63,137 nt of DNA from an uncultured Sphingomonas sp. (GCF_913774285.1 NZ_CAJYHX010000030.1:1-63137); one strand, 5' to 3'. Positions 35,062 to 45,101 are shown, numbered from the stretch's first letter. Translations and numbers: made by a program. The notes: generated by a model from the sequence alone, not told the origin.

Positions 35062-37805
35062 TAGAACTGAGTCCCTACGTTGAAAGTGATGAGCTTCTTG
35101 TCGTCGCCGGGCTGGCTGACGATCGCCTTGGCAAGGTCGATCCGCAGCGGGCCGAACGGCGAATTCCAGTTGACGCCGACGCCCACCGAAATGCGCGGCG
35201 AGGCGGTGCTGCCGCGATAGGCCTCATAGAAGGGCGAGGTCGGCGTGAAATATTGCGTGTTGACCGAAGTGCCAACGCAGGAATCGGTCGTACCCGCCGC
35301 ATAGCCGACGGTGCAGCGCGTGAGCAGGTTCTGGTTGGCGCCCGAGGTCACCGTGTAGAGCGGATTGCCCGCGCTGTCGAACACCGGATCCTGCTTCACC
35401 AGCAGCGTCGGCGAGCCGTCCTTGTTGAACAGCTTCTTGCCCGAGGCATCGGTCGCCTGGGTGAAATAGTTGTTCGTGGTCGGCTGCCGGATCGAGAACA
35501 GCGAACCCATCTGGACATAGATTGATGGACGCAGGCCGAGTTCCGCCGCACCCGAGCCGAGCGGCAGCTCGAGCTCGGCCTTGGTCAGGTAATAGGCCTT
35601 GCCGCCGAGCGCGTCGTCGATGACCTGGTCGCGGTTGGTGATGAGCGCCTGGGTGCCGGCGAGCGGGTCGCCGCTATACTGGTAGCGCTGCACGCGCGGG
35701 CCGACGCCGCGAATGTCGAAGCCGCGGAACTGCGGCTCGCCCAGATAGAAGCGATCGGTGATGCGGACCTCGGTGCCGTCGAGGCTCTTGATCACGCCGC
35801 CCTCGCCGGTGAGCGAGAAGACGAAGCCGCTGCCCAGACCCCAATATTTCGCGCCGTCGATGCGACCGCGAACGTAGCGGACGTCACCGCCCAGCCCGGC
35901 CACGTCGGCACCGAGGGAGACGCGCTGGCCGCGCGTCGGGCGCAGGCGGCTGTTCAGGCTGTCATAGATCAGCGACAGGCCGACCAGCGAGGTCAGGCGG
36001 TTGCCCACCGCTTCGCAATAATAGCGACCGGCCTTGAACGGGTCGCACTGGCCGTTGGTGTAGAAGGTCGCCTGGTCGAGCGTGACATCGTCCTTGGCGA
36101 GATAATAGCGGCCGGACAGCGTCCAATATTCGGTCAGCGGCAGGCCCGCGACCAGCTGGAAGCCGGTCGACACCTGGCGATAGGTGGTGTTGCGGTTGGT
36201 GCCGAGATAGTTGAACGAGTTGTAGTCGCGCCGGAAGATCGTCGCACCCAGCGCGATGTTGCTGTCGAACAGATACGGCTCGGTGAAGCCGAGCTCGACC
36301 GACTTCGAATAGCTCGAATAATCGGCCGAGATGCTGGCGGTTTGCCCCATGCCGCGGAAGTTGCGCTGGCGGATCGACGCCTGGAGGATGAAGCGCTCGA
36401 GGCTCGAAAAGCCGGCCGACAGCGTCAGCTCGCCGTTCGGCTTCTCTTCGACGTTCGCGCCGAGCACGATGCGGTCGGGCGCCGAGCCTTCCTTGCGCTC
36501 GATCTCGAACTTGTCCTGGAAATAGCCCAGGCTGTTGATGCGGTCCTGCGAGCGCTTGACCAGGAAGGTGTTGAAGGCATCGCCCTCGGCCACGCGCATT
36601 TCGCGGCGGATCACCTTGTCCTGGGTCTGGCGGTTGCCGGTGATGTCGACCCGCTCGATATAGGTACGGTTCGCCTCGCCGATGTGGAAGTTCATCGACA
36701 TCGTCAGCGCATCCTTGTTGCGCTGGAAGTCGGGGCGAACGTCGGCAAAAGCATAGCCGAACAGGCCGGCGGTCTCGCTCAGCTGCTCGACCGTGTCCTC
36801 GACGGCCTTGGCGTTGTACCACTGGCCTTCCTTGATCGGCAGCGCGGCGGCGAGCTTCTTGTCGTCGAAGTCGCGGATCGCGCTGTCGACCGTGACCGGG
36901 CCGAACTTGTAGCGGGGGCCTTCCTCCACCACGTAGGTGATGATGAAGTCCTTCTTGTCCGGCGTCAGCTCGGCCACCGCCGAGATCACGCGGAAATCGG
37001 CATAGCCCTCGGTCAGATAGAACTGGCGCAGCTTCTGCTGGTCATAGGCCAGGCGATCCTGGTCGTACGACGTATTCGAGCTGAGGAAGTGCGAGAAGCT
37101 GGCGACCTTGGTCGCCATCTGCGCGCGCAGCTTCTTGTCGCCGAACACCTCGTTGCCGATGATGTTGATCTGGCGGACCTTCGACTTCGCGCCTTCGTGG
37201 ATCTCGAAGATCACGTCGACGCGGTTCTGGTCGAGGCTGACCATCTTCGGCTCGACGCGCGCAGCGAAGCGGCCTTGGCGGCGATACAGCTCGATGATCC
37301 GCGCAATGTCCGCACGCACCGCGGTGCGGGTGAAGATCTGGCGCGGCTTGAGCTTGATCTCCTTGTCGATCTTGTCCTGCTTCAGCCGCTTGTTGCCCTC
37401 GAACACCACGCGGTTGATCACCGGGTTCTCGCGGATGCGGAGCACCAGGTTGCCGTCCTCGACGCCCTCGATCGCCACGTCGGCGAGGAGGTCGGAGGCG
37501 AGCAGGTCCTTGATCGCCTGGTCGATCGTCTCGTTGGTGTAGCTGTCGCCCACGCGCAGGCGCGTGTAGCTCAGCACCGTCTCCGGTTCGATGCGCTGCG
37601 AGCCTTCCACCCGCAGCGACTTGATCGTGCGCACCACCGCCGGCGTCGCCGGAGCGGGTGCAGCCTGAGGCTGGGCCGCCGCGGCCGCGGGCTTTGCCGC
37701 GGTCTGCGCCTCTGCAGGCGCTACCACGCCCGACAGGATCGTCCCTGCCAACAGCGTAGCCGTCGCCCGCGCGCCCAAATTGCTTGCCTTGATCGCAGTC
37801 ACCAT
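35061..37805 (-). CDS. bamA: Outer-membrane protein assembly factor BamA
   Basis: A 914-residue Omp85 protein that inserts beta-barrels in the outer membrane. A signal peptide and Ala/Pro-rich linker (to about residue 55) precede five POTRA repeats (to about 480) and the barrel, which ends NVGTQF. The ATG at 37805 starts a good signal peptide; an in-frame ATG at 37850 is possible. It follows rseP by 68 nt and is coupled to ompH. Confidence 0.96.
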   Translation of the reverse strand: MVTAIKASNLGARATATLLAGTILSGVVAPAEAQTAAKPAAAAAQPQAAPAPATPAVVRTIKSLRVEGSQRIEPETVLSYTRLRVGDSYTNETIDQAIKDLLASDLLADVAIEGVEDGNLVLRIRENPVINRVVFEGNKRLKQDKIDKEIKLKPRQIFTRTAVRADIARIIELYRRQGRFAARVEPKMVSLDQNRVDVIFEIHEGAKSKVRQINIIGNEVFGDKKLRAQMATKVASFSHFLSSNTSYDQDRLAYDQQKLRQFYLTEGYADFRVISAVAELTPDKKDFIITYVVEEGPRYKFGPVTVDSAIRDFDDKKLAAALPIKEGQWYNAKAVEDTVEQLSETAGLFGYAFADVRPDFQRNKDALTMSMNFHIGEANRTYIERVDITGNRQTQDKVIRREMRVAEGDAFNTFLVKRSQDRINSLGYFQDKFEIERKEGSAPDRIVLGANVEEKPNGELTLSAGFSSLERFILQASIRQRNFRGMGQTASISADYSSYSKSVELGFTEPYLFDSNIALGATIFRRDYNSFNYLGTNRNTTYRQVSTGFQLVAGLPLTEYWTLSGRYYLAKDDVTLDQATFYTNGQCDPFKAGRYYCEAVGNRLTSLVGLSLIYDSLNSRLRPTRGQRVSLGADVAGLGGDVRYVRGRIDGAKYWGLGSGFVFSLTGEGGVIKSLDGTEVRITDRFYLGEPQFRGFDIRGVGPRVQRYQYSGDPLAGTQALITNRDQVIDDALGGKAYYLTKAELELPLGSGAAELGLRPSIYVQMGSLFSIRQPTTNNYFTQATDASGKKLFNKDGSPTLLVKQDPVFDSAGNPLYTVTSGANQNLLTRCTVGYAAGTTDSCVGTSVNTQYFTPTSPFYEAYRGSTASPRISVGVGVNWNSPFGPLRIDLAKAIVSQPGDDKKLITFNVGTQF

Positions 37806-37873
37806 CCCACCCCAGTCGGAATCCAAATATTGCCGGAACGCGCGCGGCATATTGCCGCCCTGCACGAACCCCC

Positions 37874-39007
37874 TCAACCGATCAAGCCGGCCAGATGTCT
37901 CCACACACCGAAAGCGCCCAGATCGTTGAGCGTCACGAACAGCATCAGCGCGAGGATCGCGAGCATACCGCCCCGAAACGCCCATTCCATCACCTGCGGC
38001 TCCACCGGGCGCCGGCGGACCGCCTCGACGGCGTAGAACAGGAGATGACCACCATCCAGTACCGGAACTGGCAACAGGTTGATGAATCCCAGATTAATGG
38101 AGACGAGCGCGATCAGGAACGCGAACTCGATCGGCCCCATGGAAAGCCGTTCGCCCGAAACCTGGGCGATCTTGAGCGGCCCGCCCAGCTCGGAAACCGA
38201 GCGGCGACCGGTGATGATCTGGCCGAGGCCATCCACCGTCATGCGGACGATGTCGGCGGTGGTGCGCAGGCCGACCAGCGGCGCTTCGAGCAGCCCCACC
38301 GGCACCTGGGTCGAACCCGCCGCGCCGATGCCGAGCTGGCCGATCTTGTATTCGTTGCCAAAGCGGTCGCGCTCCAGCCGGGTGCCGATCACGGCGTCGA
38401 CGCTGCGCGCCGCGCCGCCGCGGACGAAATCGACCCGCACCGGTTCGTTCGGACGCAACTGGGTAAACTGCACCATGTCGGCATAGGTTTCGACCGTGCG
38501 GCCGCCCAAGCCGGTGATGCGGTCGCCGGGCTGCAGACCGGCCTTTGCGGCGGCGCTGCCCTGGATCACCGTGCCGATCACCGACGGCGTGCGGTTCTCG
38601 CCGAACATGAAGGCGAAGGCGGAGAGAATGACGATCGCGACCACGAAGTTCATGATCGGGCCGGCCGCGACGATGATCGCGCGCTGCCACAAGGGCTTCG
38701 CCTGAAAGGTCTTGGCGCGCTCGCTCGCCGGCAGCTGCAGCCATTCTGGCGACGGCTGGCTCGCTGGGTTCATGTCGCCGGCGAAGCGGACATAGCCGCC
38801 CAGCGGCAACAGGCTGAACTTCCAGCGCGTGCCGCGGCGATCGGTGATGCCGGCAATCTCGCGGCCGAAGCCGATCGAGAACTCCTCGGCCTTTACCCCG
38901 AAGAGGCGGCCCGCCAGATAATGTCCCAGCTCGTGCAGGAACACGAGCGGCCCGATCACCAGCGCGAACGCCAGAATGGTGAGCAGGATGCCGGGGGATT
39001 GAATCAA
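37874..39007 (-). CDS. rseP: RIP site-2 protease RseP
   Basis: A 377-residue membrane metalloprotease that cleaves anti-sigma factors inside the membrane. Zinc ligands are His25 and His29, with catalytic Glu26 (FLHELGHYLAG). The third ligand lies in PVLDGGHLL. One PDZ domain (GSAAAKAGLQPGDRI) sits between. The ATG overlaps the dxr stop (ATGA). It is located between dxr and bamA, the usual envelope cluster order. Confidence 0.96.
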   Translation of the reverse strand: MIQSPGILLTILAFALVIGPLVFLHELGHYLAGRLFGVKAEEFSIGFGREIAGITDRRGTRWKFSLLPLGGYVRFAGDMNPASQPSPEWLQLPASERAKTFQAKPLWQRAIIVAAGPIMNFVVAIVILSAFAFMFGENRTPSVIGTVIQGSAAAKAGLQPGDRITGLGGRTVETYADMVQFTQLRPNEPVRVDFVRGGAARSVDAVIGTRLERDRFGNEYKIGQLGIGAAGSTQVPVGLLEAPLVGLRTTADIVRMTVDGLGQIITGRRSVSELGGPLKIAQVSGERLSMGPIEFAFLIALVSINLGFINLLPVPVLDGGHLLFYAVEAVRRRPVEPQVMEWAFRGGMLAILALMLFVTLNDLGAFGVWRHLAGLIG

Positions 39008-40161
39008 GCGACGCAGTCCTTCACTCGCTCAGCCGCATAAAGCCGCGCCTCTGCATCGATCGCCAGCACGGCGTCGAGCGTTTCCGGCGCGACCGGGTCG
39101 TAGCGGCTAAGCGTATCGGCAGAGATTGCGGCAATTTCAAGAAATCCGATCCGCCCGGCAAGAAAGGCCGCGACGGCGACTTCGTTGGCGGCATTGAGAA
39201 TCGCCGGCCGCGCCCCGCCGGCCTTCAGCGCCTCCATCGCCAGCGCGAGCGCCGGGAAGCGATCGAGGTCGGGATTTTCGAATTCCAGCTTGCCGACCGC
39301 GGCGAGGTCGAGCGGCGGGCACGGCGTCTCCATCCGTTCCGGCCAGGCCAGCGCAAAGGCGATCGGCGTGCGCATGTCGGGCGTGCCGAGCTGCGCCAGC
39401 ACCGACCCGTCGACATATTCCACCATGGAGTGGACGACCGACTGGCGGTGGACCAGCACTGCCAACTGCTCCGCGGCGACCGGGAACAGGTGAAAGGCCT
39501 CGATCAGCTCGAGCCCCTTGTTCATCATCGTCGCCGAATCGACCGAGATCTTGGCGCCCATCGACCAGTTGGGGTGCGCCACCGCCTGTGCCGGCGTGAT
39601 GTCGCGCATCGCTTCCTTGGGCGTCGCGCGGAACGGGCCGCCGCTGGCGGTAAGGATAATCCGCCGGACGCCCTTGGGCGCGGTGCGATCGAGGCACTGG
39701 AACACCGCATTGTGCTCCGAATCGACCGGCAGCAGCGTCGCGCCATAGGCTCGCGCGGCTCCCATCATCACGTCCCCGGCGGAGACGAGCGATTCCTTGT
39801 TCGCCAGCGCCACCGTGCCGCCCGCTTCCAGCGCGGCCATCACCGGCTTGAGGCCCGCGGTGCCGACGATCGCCGCCATGGTCCAGTCGGCGCCCATGCG
39901 CGCGACGTCGCACACCGAATGCGCACCGCCCACCGCTTCGACGCCGGTACCCGCGAGGCGTTCTTGCAGGTCCGGCAGGCAGCTTTCGTCCGCGACGACG
40001 GCGCAGCGCGCACGGGTGCGGATCGCCGCCGCGGCGAGCTTCTCGACATCGCAATTGGCCGTCAGCGCAACGACTTCGAAGGCATGCGGATTTCGTTCGA
40101 TCAGATCCAGCGTCGAGGTGCCGACCGAGCCGGTCGCCCCCAACACCGTGACGCGCTTCAC
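39004..40161 (-). CDS. dxr: 1-deoxy-D-xylulose-5-phosphate reductoisomerase
   Basis: A 385-residue NADPH enzyme of the MEP isoprenoid pathway. The N-terminal Rossmann motif is VLGATGSVGTSTLDLI. NKESLVSAG, VDSEHNAVFQCL, SGGPFR and ATMMNKGLELIEA mark the active site. The start is GTG at 40161, overlapping the cdsA stop as GTGA; a GTG one codon upstream is also possible. GGGAGG lies upstream. It feeds undecaprenyl and ubiquinone synthesis next to uppS. Confidence 0.96.
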   Translation of the reverse strand: MKRVTVLGATGSVGTSTLDLIERNPHAFEVVALTANCDVEKLAAAAIRTRARCAVVADESCLPDLQERLAGTGVEAVGGAHSVCDVARMGADWTMAAIVGTAGLKPVMAALEAGGTVALANKESLVSAGDVMMGAARAYGATLLPVDSEHNAVFQCLDRTAPKGVRRIILTASGGPFRATPKEAMRDITPAQAVAHPNWSMGAKISVDSATMMNKGLELIEAFHLFPVAAEQLAVLVHRQSVVHSMVEYVDGSVLAQLGTPDMRTPIAFALAWPERMETPCPPLDLAAVGKLEFENPDLDRFPALALAMEALKAGGARPAILNAANEVAVAAFLAGRIGFLEIAAISADTLSRYDPVAPETLDAVLAIDAEARLYAAERVKDCVA

Positions 40162-40958
40162 CACCAGTATCCTCCCACAACCACCTGATGATGGATCGCA
40201 AAAAACAAAGCCGCAACCGGGGCCGCGAAGACGAGGCCATCGAGCCGGTCGAGAATGCCGCCATGGCCCGGCAGCAGGTTGCTCGAATCCTTCACGCCCG
40301 CAACGCGCTTGAGATGGCTCTCGTAGAGGTCGCCGATCTGCGAGGCAAAGGCCACCAGCGGCGAGACCGCCACCAGCCACCAGCCGATCGCCGTGCCCGG
40401 CGCAGCTGCGACGAAGGCTGCGGAAAAGAGGATCGCGGCAATCAGCCCACCGATCAGCCCCGCCCAGGTCTTGTTCGGGCTGATCGCAGGCGCGAGCTTG
40501 GGCCCGCCGATCGCGCGACCGGCGAAATAGGCGCCGCTATCGCACACCCAGACGATCGCCATCGTCCACAGCGTTGCGGCAAAGCCCTGCTGATGATCGC
40601 GGAGCAGCAGCAGCGCGAGCACCGGCAGCCCGACATAGACCTGCCCCGCCGCCAGCTTGCCATTCCGCGTCACGATCGCGACGAAGAAGAAGGCGCCGAA
40701 CACCAGGCCCAGTGCCAGGAACCCTGGACCGGCGGCGGCCGGGCTCAGGATCGCCAGCGGCACCACCATCACATATTGGGTTAAGCGGCGCTTGCCCTCG
40801 TCCCCCGCCAAGGTTGCCCATTCGCCGATCATCAGCACGGCCATCACCGTGATGACCAGCCAGAAGCCCCAGCCGCCCGCCCACAGCGCAGCGAGCGCGA
40901 GCCCGACCAGCGCGAGCCCGACCACGGCGCGTTTCGGAAGATCGGAATTCTTGCTCAC
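40158..40958 (-). CDS. cdsA: Phosphatidate cytidylyltransferase
   Basis: A 266-residue membrane enzyme making CDP-diacylglycerol. About eight hydrophobic helices are visible, and the family signature spans SHLKRVAGVKDSSNLLPGHGGILDRLD near the C-terminus. The start is GTG at 40958, overlapping the uppS stop as GTGA. Its product feeds pssA further upstream in the window. Confidence 0.95.
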   Translation of the reverse strand: MSKNSDLPKRAVVGLALVGLALAALWAGGWGFWLVITVMAVLMIGEWATLAGDEGKRRLTQYVMVVPLAILSPAAAGPGFLALGLVFGAFFFVAIVTRNGKLAAGQVYVGLPVLALLLLRDHQQGFAATLWTMAIVWVCDSGAYFAGRAIGGPKLAPAISPNKTWAGLIGGLIAAILFSAAFVAAAPGTAIGWWLVAVSPLVAFASQIGDLYESHLKRVAGVKDSSNLLPGHGGILDRLDGLVFAAPVAALFFAIHHQVVVGGYWW

Positions 40959-41713
40959 AGGCCTCCGAAGCGCCGCTGGCGCCGCCCGAACTGGGCCAAC
41001 GCATCCGCCAGCGCGCGCTCGTCGAAATCGGGCCAGAGGGTTTCGACGAACAGCAGTTCGGCATAGGCCGCCTGCCACAGCAGGAAATTGGAAAGCCGCT
41101 GCTCGCCCGAGGTACGGATCATCAGGTCGAGCGGCGGCAGGCCTGCCGTTTCCAGCTCGCTCTCGAACCGCGCCTCGTCGATCGCGGCGGGGTCAAGGGT
41201 GCCGTCGCGCGCCTGCTCGGCCAGCCGCCGGGCGGCGGCGAGCAGTTCGGCCTGCGCGCCGTAATTGAGCGCCAGCACCAGCGTCGGCCCGGTGTTTACC
41301 GCGGTCCGCGCGATCGCCGCCTCGATCATCGTGACCAGATCGGGCGAGAGCTCGCGCCAGCCGCCGATCACCCGCAGCTTGACGCCGTCGGCGACGATCT
41401 GGTCGAGCTCGCGCTCGAGGAACTGCCGCAGCAGTCCCATCAGCGCGCCGACTTCCTCTTCCGGGCGGCGCCAGTTCTCGGACGAGAAGGCGTAGAGTGT
41501 CAGCACCTCGATGCCGAGCGAACGCGCGGCGCGCGCGACGCGGCGCACCGCCTCCACGCCCTGGCGATGCCCGGCGACGCGCGGCAGCAGGCGCTTCTTC
41601 GCCCAGCGCCCGTTGCCGTCCATGATGATCGCGACATGGCGGGGCGGCGGGGTCTCGCCGCCCGAAGCGGAGGCCAGCTTAACGGCCACCGCGCCCTGCC
41701 CTTTCGGCCGCAC
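40955..41713 (-). CDS. uppS: Isoprenyl transferase (undecaprenyl diphosphate synthase)
   Basis: A 252-residue cis-prenyltransferase. The catalytic Asp32 is in IIMDGNGRWA, followed by YAFSSENW and the C-terminal DLMIRTSGEQRLSNFLLWQAAYAEL. The start is GTG at 41713, with GGAGG about 5 nt upstream. It follows frr by 18 nt and is coupled to cdsA. Confidence 0.96.
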   Translation of the reverse strand: MRPKGQGAVAVKLASASGGETPPPRHVAIIMDGNGRWAKKRLLPRVAGHRQGVEAVRRVARAARSLGIEVLTLYAFSSENWRRPEEEVGALMGLLRQFLERELDQIVADGVKLRVIGGWRELSPDLVTMIEAAIARTAVNTGPTLVLALNYGAQAELLAAARRLAEQARDGTLDPAAIDEARFESELETAGLPPLDLMIRTSGEQRLSNFLLWQAAYAELLFVETLWPDFDERALADALAQFGRRQRRFGGL

Positions 41714-41731
41714 CAGAACCTCCGGGGCGGA

Positions 41732-42289
41732 TCACTTGCCCAGGATTTCCTTTTCCTTGGCCGCGGCCGCCGCGTCGATATCGGCGATCGTCGCGTCGGT
41801 CAGCTTCTGGACCTCGGCTTCATGGCGCTTGCGCTCGTCCTCGCCGAACACGCCCTTCTTCTCGTCGGTCTTCAGGCTGTCCATGCCGTCGCGACGCACG
41901 TTGCGCGCGGCGATACGGGCCTTCTCGGCGTACTGGTTGGCGAGCTTGGCGAGCTCCTTGCGGCGCTCTTCGGTGAGGTCCGGAATCGGCAAGCGCAGCG
42001 TCTGGCCGTCGACGATCGGATTGAGGCCGAGGCCCGCCGAGCGGATCGCCTTGTCGACCGGGCCGACATTCGACTTGTCCCACACCTGCACCGAGAGCAT
42101 GCGCGGCTCGGGCGCGGAGACGGTCGCGACCTGGGTGATCGGCATGTGCGAGCCATAGACCTCGACGGTCACCGGATCGAGCAGCGTGGTCGAGGCGCGG
42201 CCGGTGCGGAGACCGGTCAGATCGTGCTTGAGCGATTCCACGGCGCCGGCCATGCGGCGCTCGAGATCTGCCTTGTCATATGCGGCCAT
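41732..42289 (-). CDS. frr: Ribosome recycling factor
   Basis: A 185-residue two-domain factor that splits post-termination ribosomes with EF-G. It has LRTGRASTTLLDPVTVEVYG near the start and the RRDGMDSLKTDEKKG helix region. The length is standard. It lies between pyrH (33 nt) and uppS. Confidence 0.97.
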   Translation of the reverse strand: MAAYDKADLERRMAGAVESLKHDLTGLRTGRASTTLLDPVTVEVYGSHMPITQVATVSAPEPRMLSVQVWDKSNVGPVDKAIRSAGLGLNPIVDGQTLRLPIPDLTEERRKELAKLANQYAEKARIAARNVRRDGMDSLKTDEKKGVFGEDERKRHEAEVQKLTDATIADIDAAAAAKEKEILGK

Positions 42290-42322
42290 GTTCGGCGTTC
42301 CTTGAAGCTTGGGTACAGTGGG

Positions 42323-43051
42323 TTACGCGGCGTCCGCGTCCTGGACGATGGTGGAAGTCCCCTCGCCCCGGAGCACCGAGGCGAGATTGCCCTCGCCGCG
42401 GATGTTGAACACCACGATCGGGATATGGTTGTCGCGGCACAGCGCGACAGCAGAGGCGTCCATCACCTTCAGATTGTCGGCAAGAACGCGGTCATAGCTG
42501 AGCGTCTCGTAGCGCGTCGCGGTCGGCACCTTCTTGGGGTCGGCGTCGTACACGCCGTCGACCGAGGTGCCCTTGAACAGCGCGTCGCACTTCATCTCGG
42601 CGGCGCGCAGCGCAGCGGTGGTGTCGGTGGTGAAGAACGGCAGACCGGTGCCTGCGGCGAACAGCACGACGCGGCCCTTCTCCATGTGCCGTTCGGCGCG
42701 GCGGCGGATATAGGGCTCGCACACGCTGGCCATCGGGATGGCGGACTGGACGCGGGTCTCGACGCCCACCTTCTCGAGCGCGTTCTGCATCGCCAGCGCA
42801 TTCATCACGGTGGCGAGCATGCCCATGTAATCGGCACTGGCGCGGTCGAAGCCCTGGGCTGCGCCGGCGATGCCGCGGAAGATGTTGCCACCGCCCACGG
42901 TCATGCAGATTTCGAGGCCGCTTTCCTTGGCCTCCTTCACCTCGAGCGCGACGCGTTCGCAGGTCTCGGGATCAATGCCGAACTGACCCTGGCCCATCAG
43001 GACCTCCCCCGACAGCTTGAGAAGGATGCGGCGGAAGGTCGGAGCGGTCAT
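42323..43051 (-). CDS. pyrH: UMP kinase
   Basis: A 242-residue hexameric UMP kinase. LLKLSGEVLMG, VGGGNIFRG, DYMGMLATVMNA and the KCDALFKGTSVDGVYDADP block are diagnostic. The ATG at 43051 has AGGA upstream and begins the family sequence. It follows tsf by 123 nt. Confidence 0.97.
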   Translation of the reverse strand: MTAPTFRRILLKLSGEVLMGQGQFGIDPETCERVALEVKEAKESGLEICMTVGGGNIFRGIAGAAQGFDRASADYMGMLATVMNALAMQNALEKVGVETRVQSAIPMASVCEPYIRRRAERHMEKGRVVLFAAGTGLPFFTTDTTAALRAAEMKCDALFKGTSVDGVYDADPKKVPTATRYETLSYDRVLADNLKVMDASAVALCRDNHIPIVVFNIRGEGNLASVLRGEGTSTIVQDADAA

Positions 43052-43174
43052 GATAATCCTGAAATCTTGAGAAGCGGACAGCGAAGCGGCGCGGACCCTA
43101 GAGGAGCCGCGCCGCGCGAACAAGCGTGGATGCCGGGGAAAAGCCGTCGAAACGGCCCCTCCCGGCGCGCCTGA

Positions 43175-44104
43175 TTACTTGGTGAGACCGGCGGTCGCGG
43201 CCACTTCGGCAGCGAAGTCGCTCTCTTCCTTCTCGATGCCTTCGCCGAGCTGGAAGCGGACATAGTCCTTCAGCACGATCGCCGAGCCCGAGTCCTTCGC
43301 CGCCTTGGCGATGACGTCCGACACCGGGGTCTTGCCGTCCATCACGAACAGCTGGCTGAGCAGGGCGTTCTCCTTGGCGAACTTCTTCACCGCGCCGTCG
43401 ACCATCTTCTCGATGATCTCGGCCGGCTTGCCGCTCTCGGAAGCCTTTTCGGCTGCGATCGCACGCTCACGGGCGAGCACGTCCTGGTCCAGCCCGCTCT
43501 CGTCGAGCGCCAGCGGGAAGGCCGCCGCGATGTGCATCGCCAGCTGCTTGCCGAGCGGCTCGAGCACGTCGACACCGGCTTCCGATTCGAGCGCGACGAG
43601 CACGCCGATCTTGCCGAGGCCCGGCGCCGCCGCGTTGTGGACGTACGGGATCACCGCGCCCTTGGCGACTTCGACCTTCTTGGCGCGACGCAGCACCTGG
43701 TTCTCGCCGATCGTCGCGATGTTGGCGGTCAGCGCCTCGTCGACGGTCTGGCCCGAGGCCATCTTGGCGCCCTTGATCGCGGCGATGTCGTCACCGGCTT
43801 CCAGCGCCAGCGCGGTGGTCTCGCGCACGAAGTTCTGGAAGATCTCGTTCTTGGCGACGAAGTCGGTCTGCGAGTTCACCTCGACGGCGACACCCTTGGT
43901 GCCGGCAACCGCCAGGCCGACCAGGCCTTCGGCGGCCGTGCGGCTCGACTTCTTGGCGGCAGCGGCGAGCCCCTTGGCGCGCAGCCAGTCGGCAGCGGCT
44001 TCCATGTCACCGTTGGTTTCGGAGAGCGCCTTCTTGCAATCCATCATGCCGGCGCCGCTCTTTTCGCGGAGTTCCTTGACGGCGGCTGCAGTGATCTCGG
44101 CCAT
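43175..44104 (-). CDS. tsf: Elongation factor Ts
   Basis: A 309-residue nucleotide-exchange factor for EF-Tu. The UBA-like N-terminus (VKELREKSGAGMMDCKKAL) and TDFVAKNEIF are typical. It lies 82 nt after rpsB, the universal rpsB-tsf pair. Confidence 0.98.
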   Translation of the reverse strand: MAEITAAAVKELREKSGAGMMDCKKALSETNGDMEAAADWLRAKGLAAAAKKSSRTAAEGLVGLAVAGTKGVAVEVNSQTDFVAKNEIFQNFVRETTALALEAGDDIAAIKGAKMASGQTVDEALTANIATIGENQVLRRAKKVEVAKGAVIPYVHNAAAPGLGKIGVLVALESEAGVDVLEPLGKQLAMHIAAAFPLALDESGLDQDVLARERAIAAEKASESGKPAEIIEKMVDGAVKKFAKENALLSQLFVMDGKTPVSDVIAKAAKDSGSAIVLKDYVRFQLGEGIEKEESDFAAEVAATAGLTK

Positions 44105-44186
44105 GTCTCTATTCCTCAGTTAAAAGTCGGGCGGAGCAGTGCGTGTGCCCTGCCCCGCCCCGATTACGGTTCGATGACGCGGGCAA

Positions 44187-44942
44187 TCAGCCTTCGACGG
44201 CTTCCTCGACCGGCGGCTGCTCGGCAGCACCGAAGTCATAGCCCTGCTGCATCAGCGCCTCGCGGCCGCCACGGGTCGCGGCGATGGCGATGGCTTCGCA
44301 GTAGAGGCGGATGGCGCGGCTGGCGTCGTCGTTGCCCGGGACCGGGAACGCGATGCCGTCCGGCGAAACGTTCGAGTCGAGCACGGCGACGACGGGGATG
44401 CCGAGGGTGTTGGCTTCCTTGATCGCCAGCTCTTCCTTGTTCGCGTCGATCACGAACATGATGTCGGGGATGCCGCCCATGTCGCGGATGCCGCCGAGCG
44501 AGAGCTCGAGCTTGTCACGCTCGCGGGTGAGCTGCAGCACTTCCTTCTTGGTGAGGCCGTGCGTGTCGCCCGACAGCTGCTCTTCGAGCGTCTTGAGGCG
44601 CTTGATCGAGTTGCTGATGGTCTTCCAGTTGGTGAGCATGCCGCCCAGCCAGCGGTGGTTGACGAAGTGCTGGCCTGCACGACGCGCTGCCTCGGCGATC
44701 GGCTCCTGCGCCTGGCGCTTGGTGCCGACGAACAGCACCTTGCCGCCGGCGGCGACGGTCGAGCTGACGAACTCGAGCGCGCGGGCGAACAGCGGAACGG
44801 TCTGCGAGAGGTCGATGATGTGAACGCCGTTGCGATCACCGAAGATGTAGGGCTTCATCTTCGGGTTCCAGCGATGAGTCTGGTGACCGAAGTGCGCGCC
44901 CGATTCGAGCAGCTGCTGCATGGTGACGACGGGTGCCGCCAT
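44187..44942 (-). CDS. rpsB: 30S ribosomal protein S2
   Basis: A 251-residue S2. QLLESGAHFGHQTHRWNPKM opens it, NHRWLGGMLTNWKTI lies in the middle and VLDSNVSPDGIAFPVPGNDDASRAI follows. The ATG at 44942 has AGGAG 9 nt upstream. It is the first gene of the minus-strand cluster. Its leader holds an inverted repeat at 44983-44999. Confidence 0.98.
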   Translation of the reverse strand: MAAPVVTMQQLLESGAHFGHQTHRWNPKMKPYIFGDRNGVHIIDLSQTVPLFARALEFVSSTVAAGGKVLFVGTKRQAQEPIAEAARRAGQHFVNHRWLGGMLTNWKTISNSIKRLKTLEEQLSGDTHGLTKKEVLQLTRERDKLELSLGGIRDMGGIPDIMFVIDANKEELAIKEANTLGIPVVAVLDSNVSPDGIAFPVPGNDDASRAIRLYCEAIAIAATRGGREALMQQGYDFGAAEQPPVEEAVEG

Positions 44943-44982
44943 AGGGATAACTCCTTCCGGTTGGTCCTCTGGGAAGCGGGAA

Positions 44983-44999
44983 TTCGGAATCGCTCCGAA
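44983..44999 (-). promoter_or_regulatory. Hairpin in the rpsB leader
   Basis: TTCGGA (44983-44988) and TCCGAA (44994-44999) form a perfect 6-bp stem about 41 nt before the rpsB ATG. S2 operons are often feedback-controlled through leader RNA, so this is a possible S2 site. That role is inferred. Confidence 0.35.
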
Positions 45000-45072
45000 C
45001 ACCGGGTTATGATGCTTCCCATGCGGGGTTGAGGCGGGCCGCTTAGTCGATTGCGCGGCCGGGCACAAGCTG

Positions 45073-45087
45073 GAACATTATCGGAAC
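45073..45087. promoter_or_regulatory. LexA-type SOS box 1
   Basis: GAACATTATCGGAAC fits GAAC-N7-GAAC, the opposite-strand reading of the alphaproteobacterial LexA site GTTC-N7-GTTC. It lies just upstream of a TTGACG -35 element at 45093. Confidence 0.75.
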
Positions 45088-45101
45088 ATCGCTTGACGAC
45101 G

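Noticed and set aside
36342..38036. Long plus-strand frame antisense to bamA
   Set aside because: His/Arg/Leu-rich shadow of bamA and its upstream gap; no ribosome site or family match.
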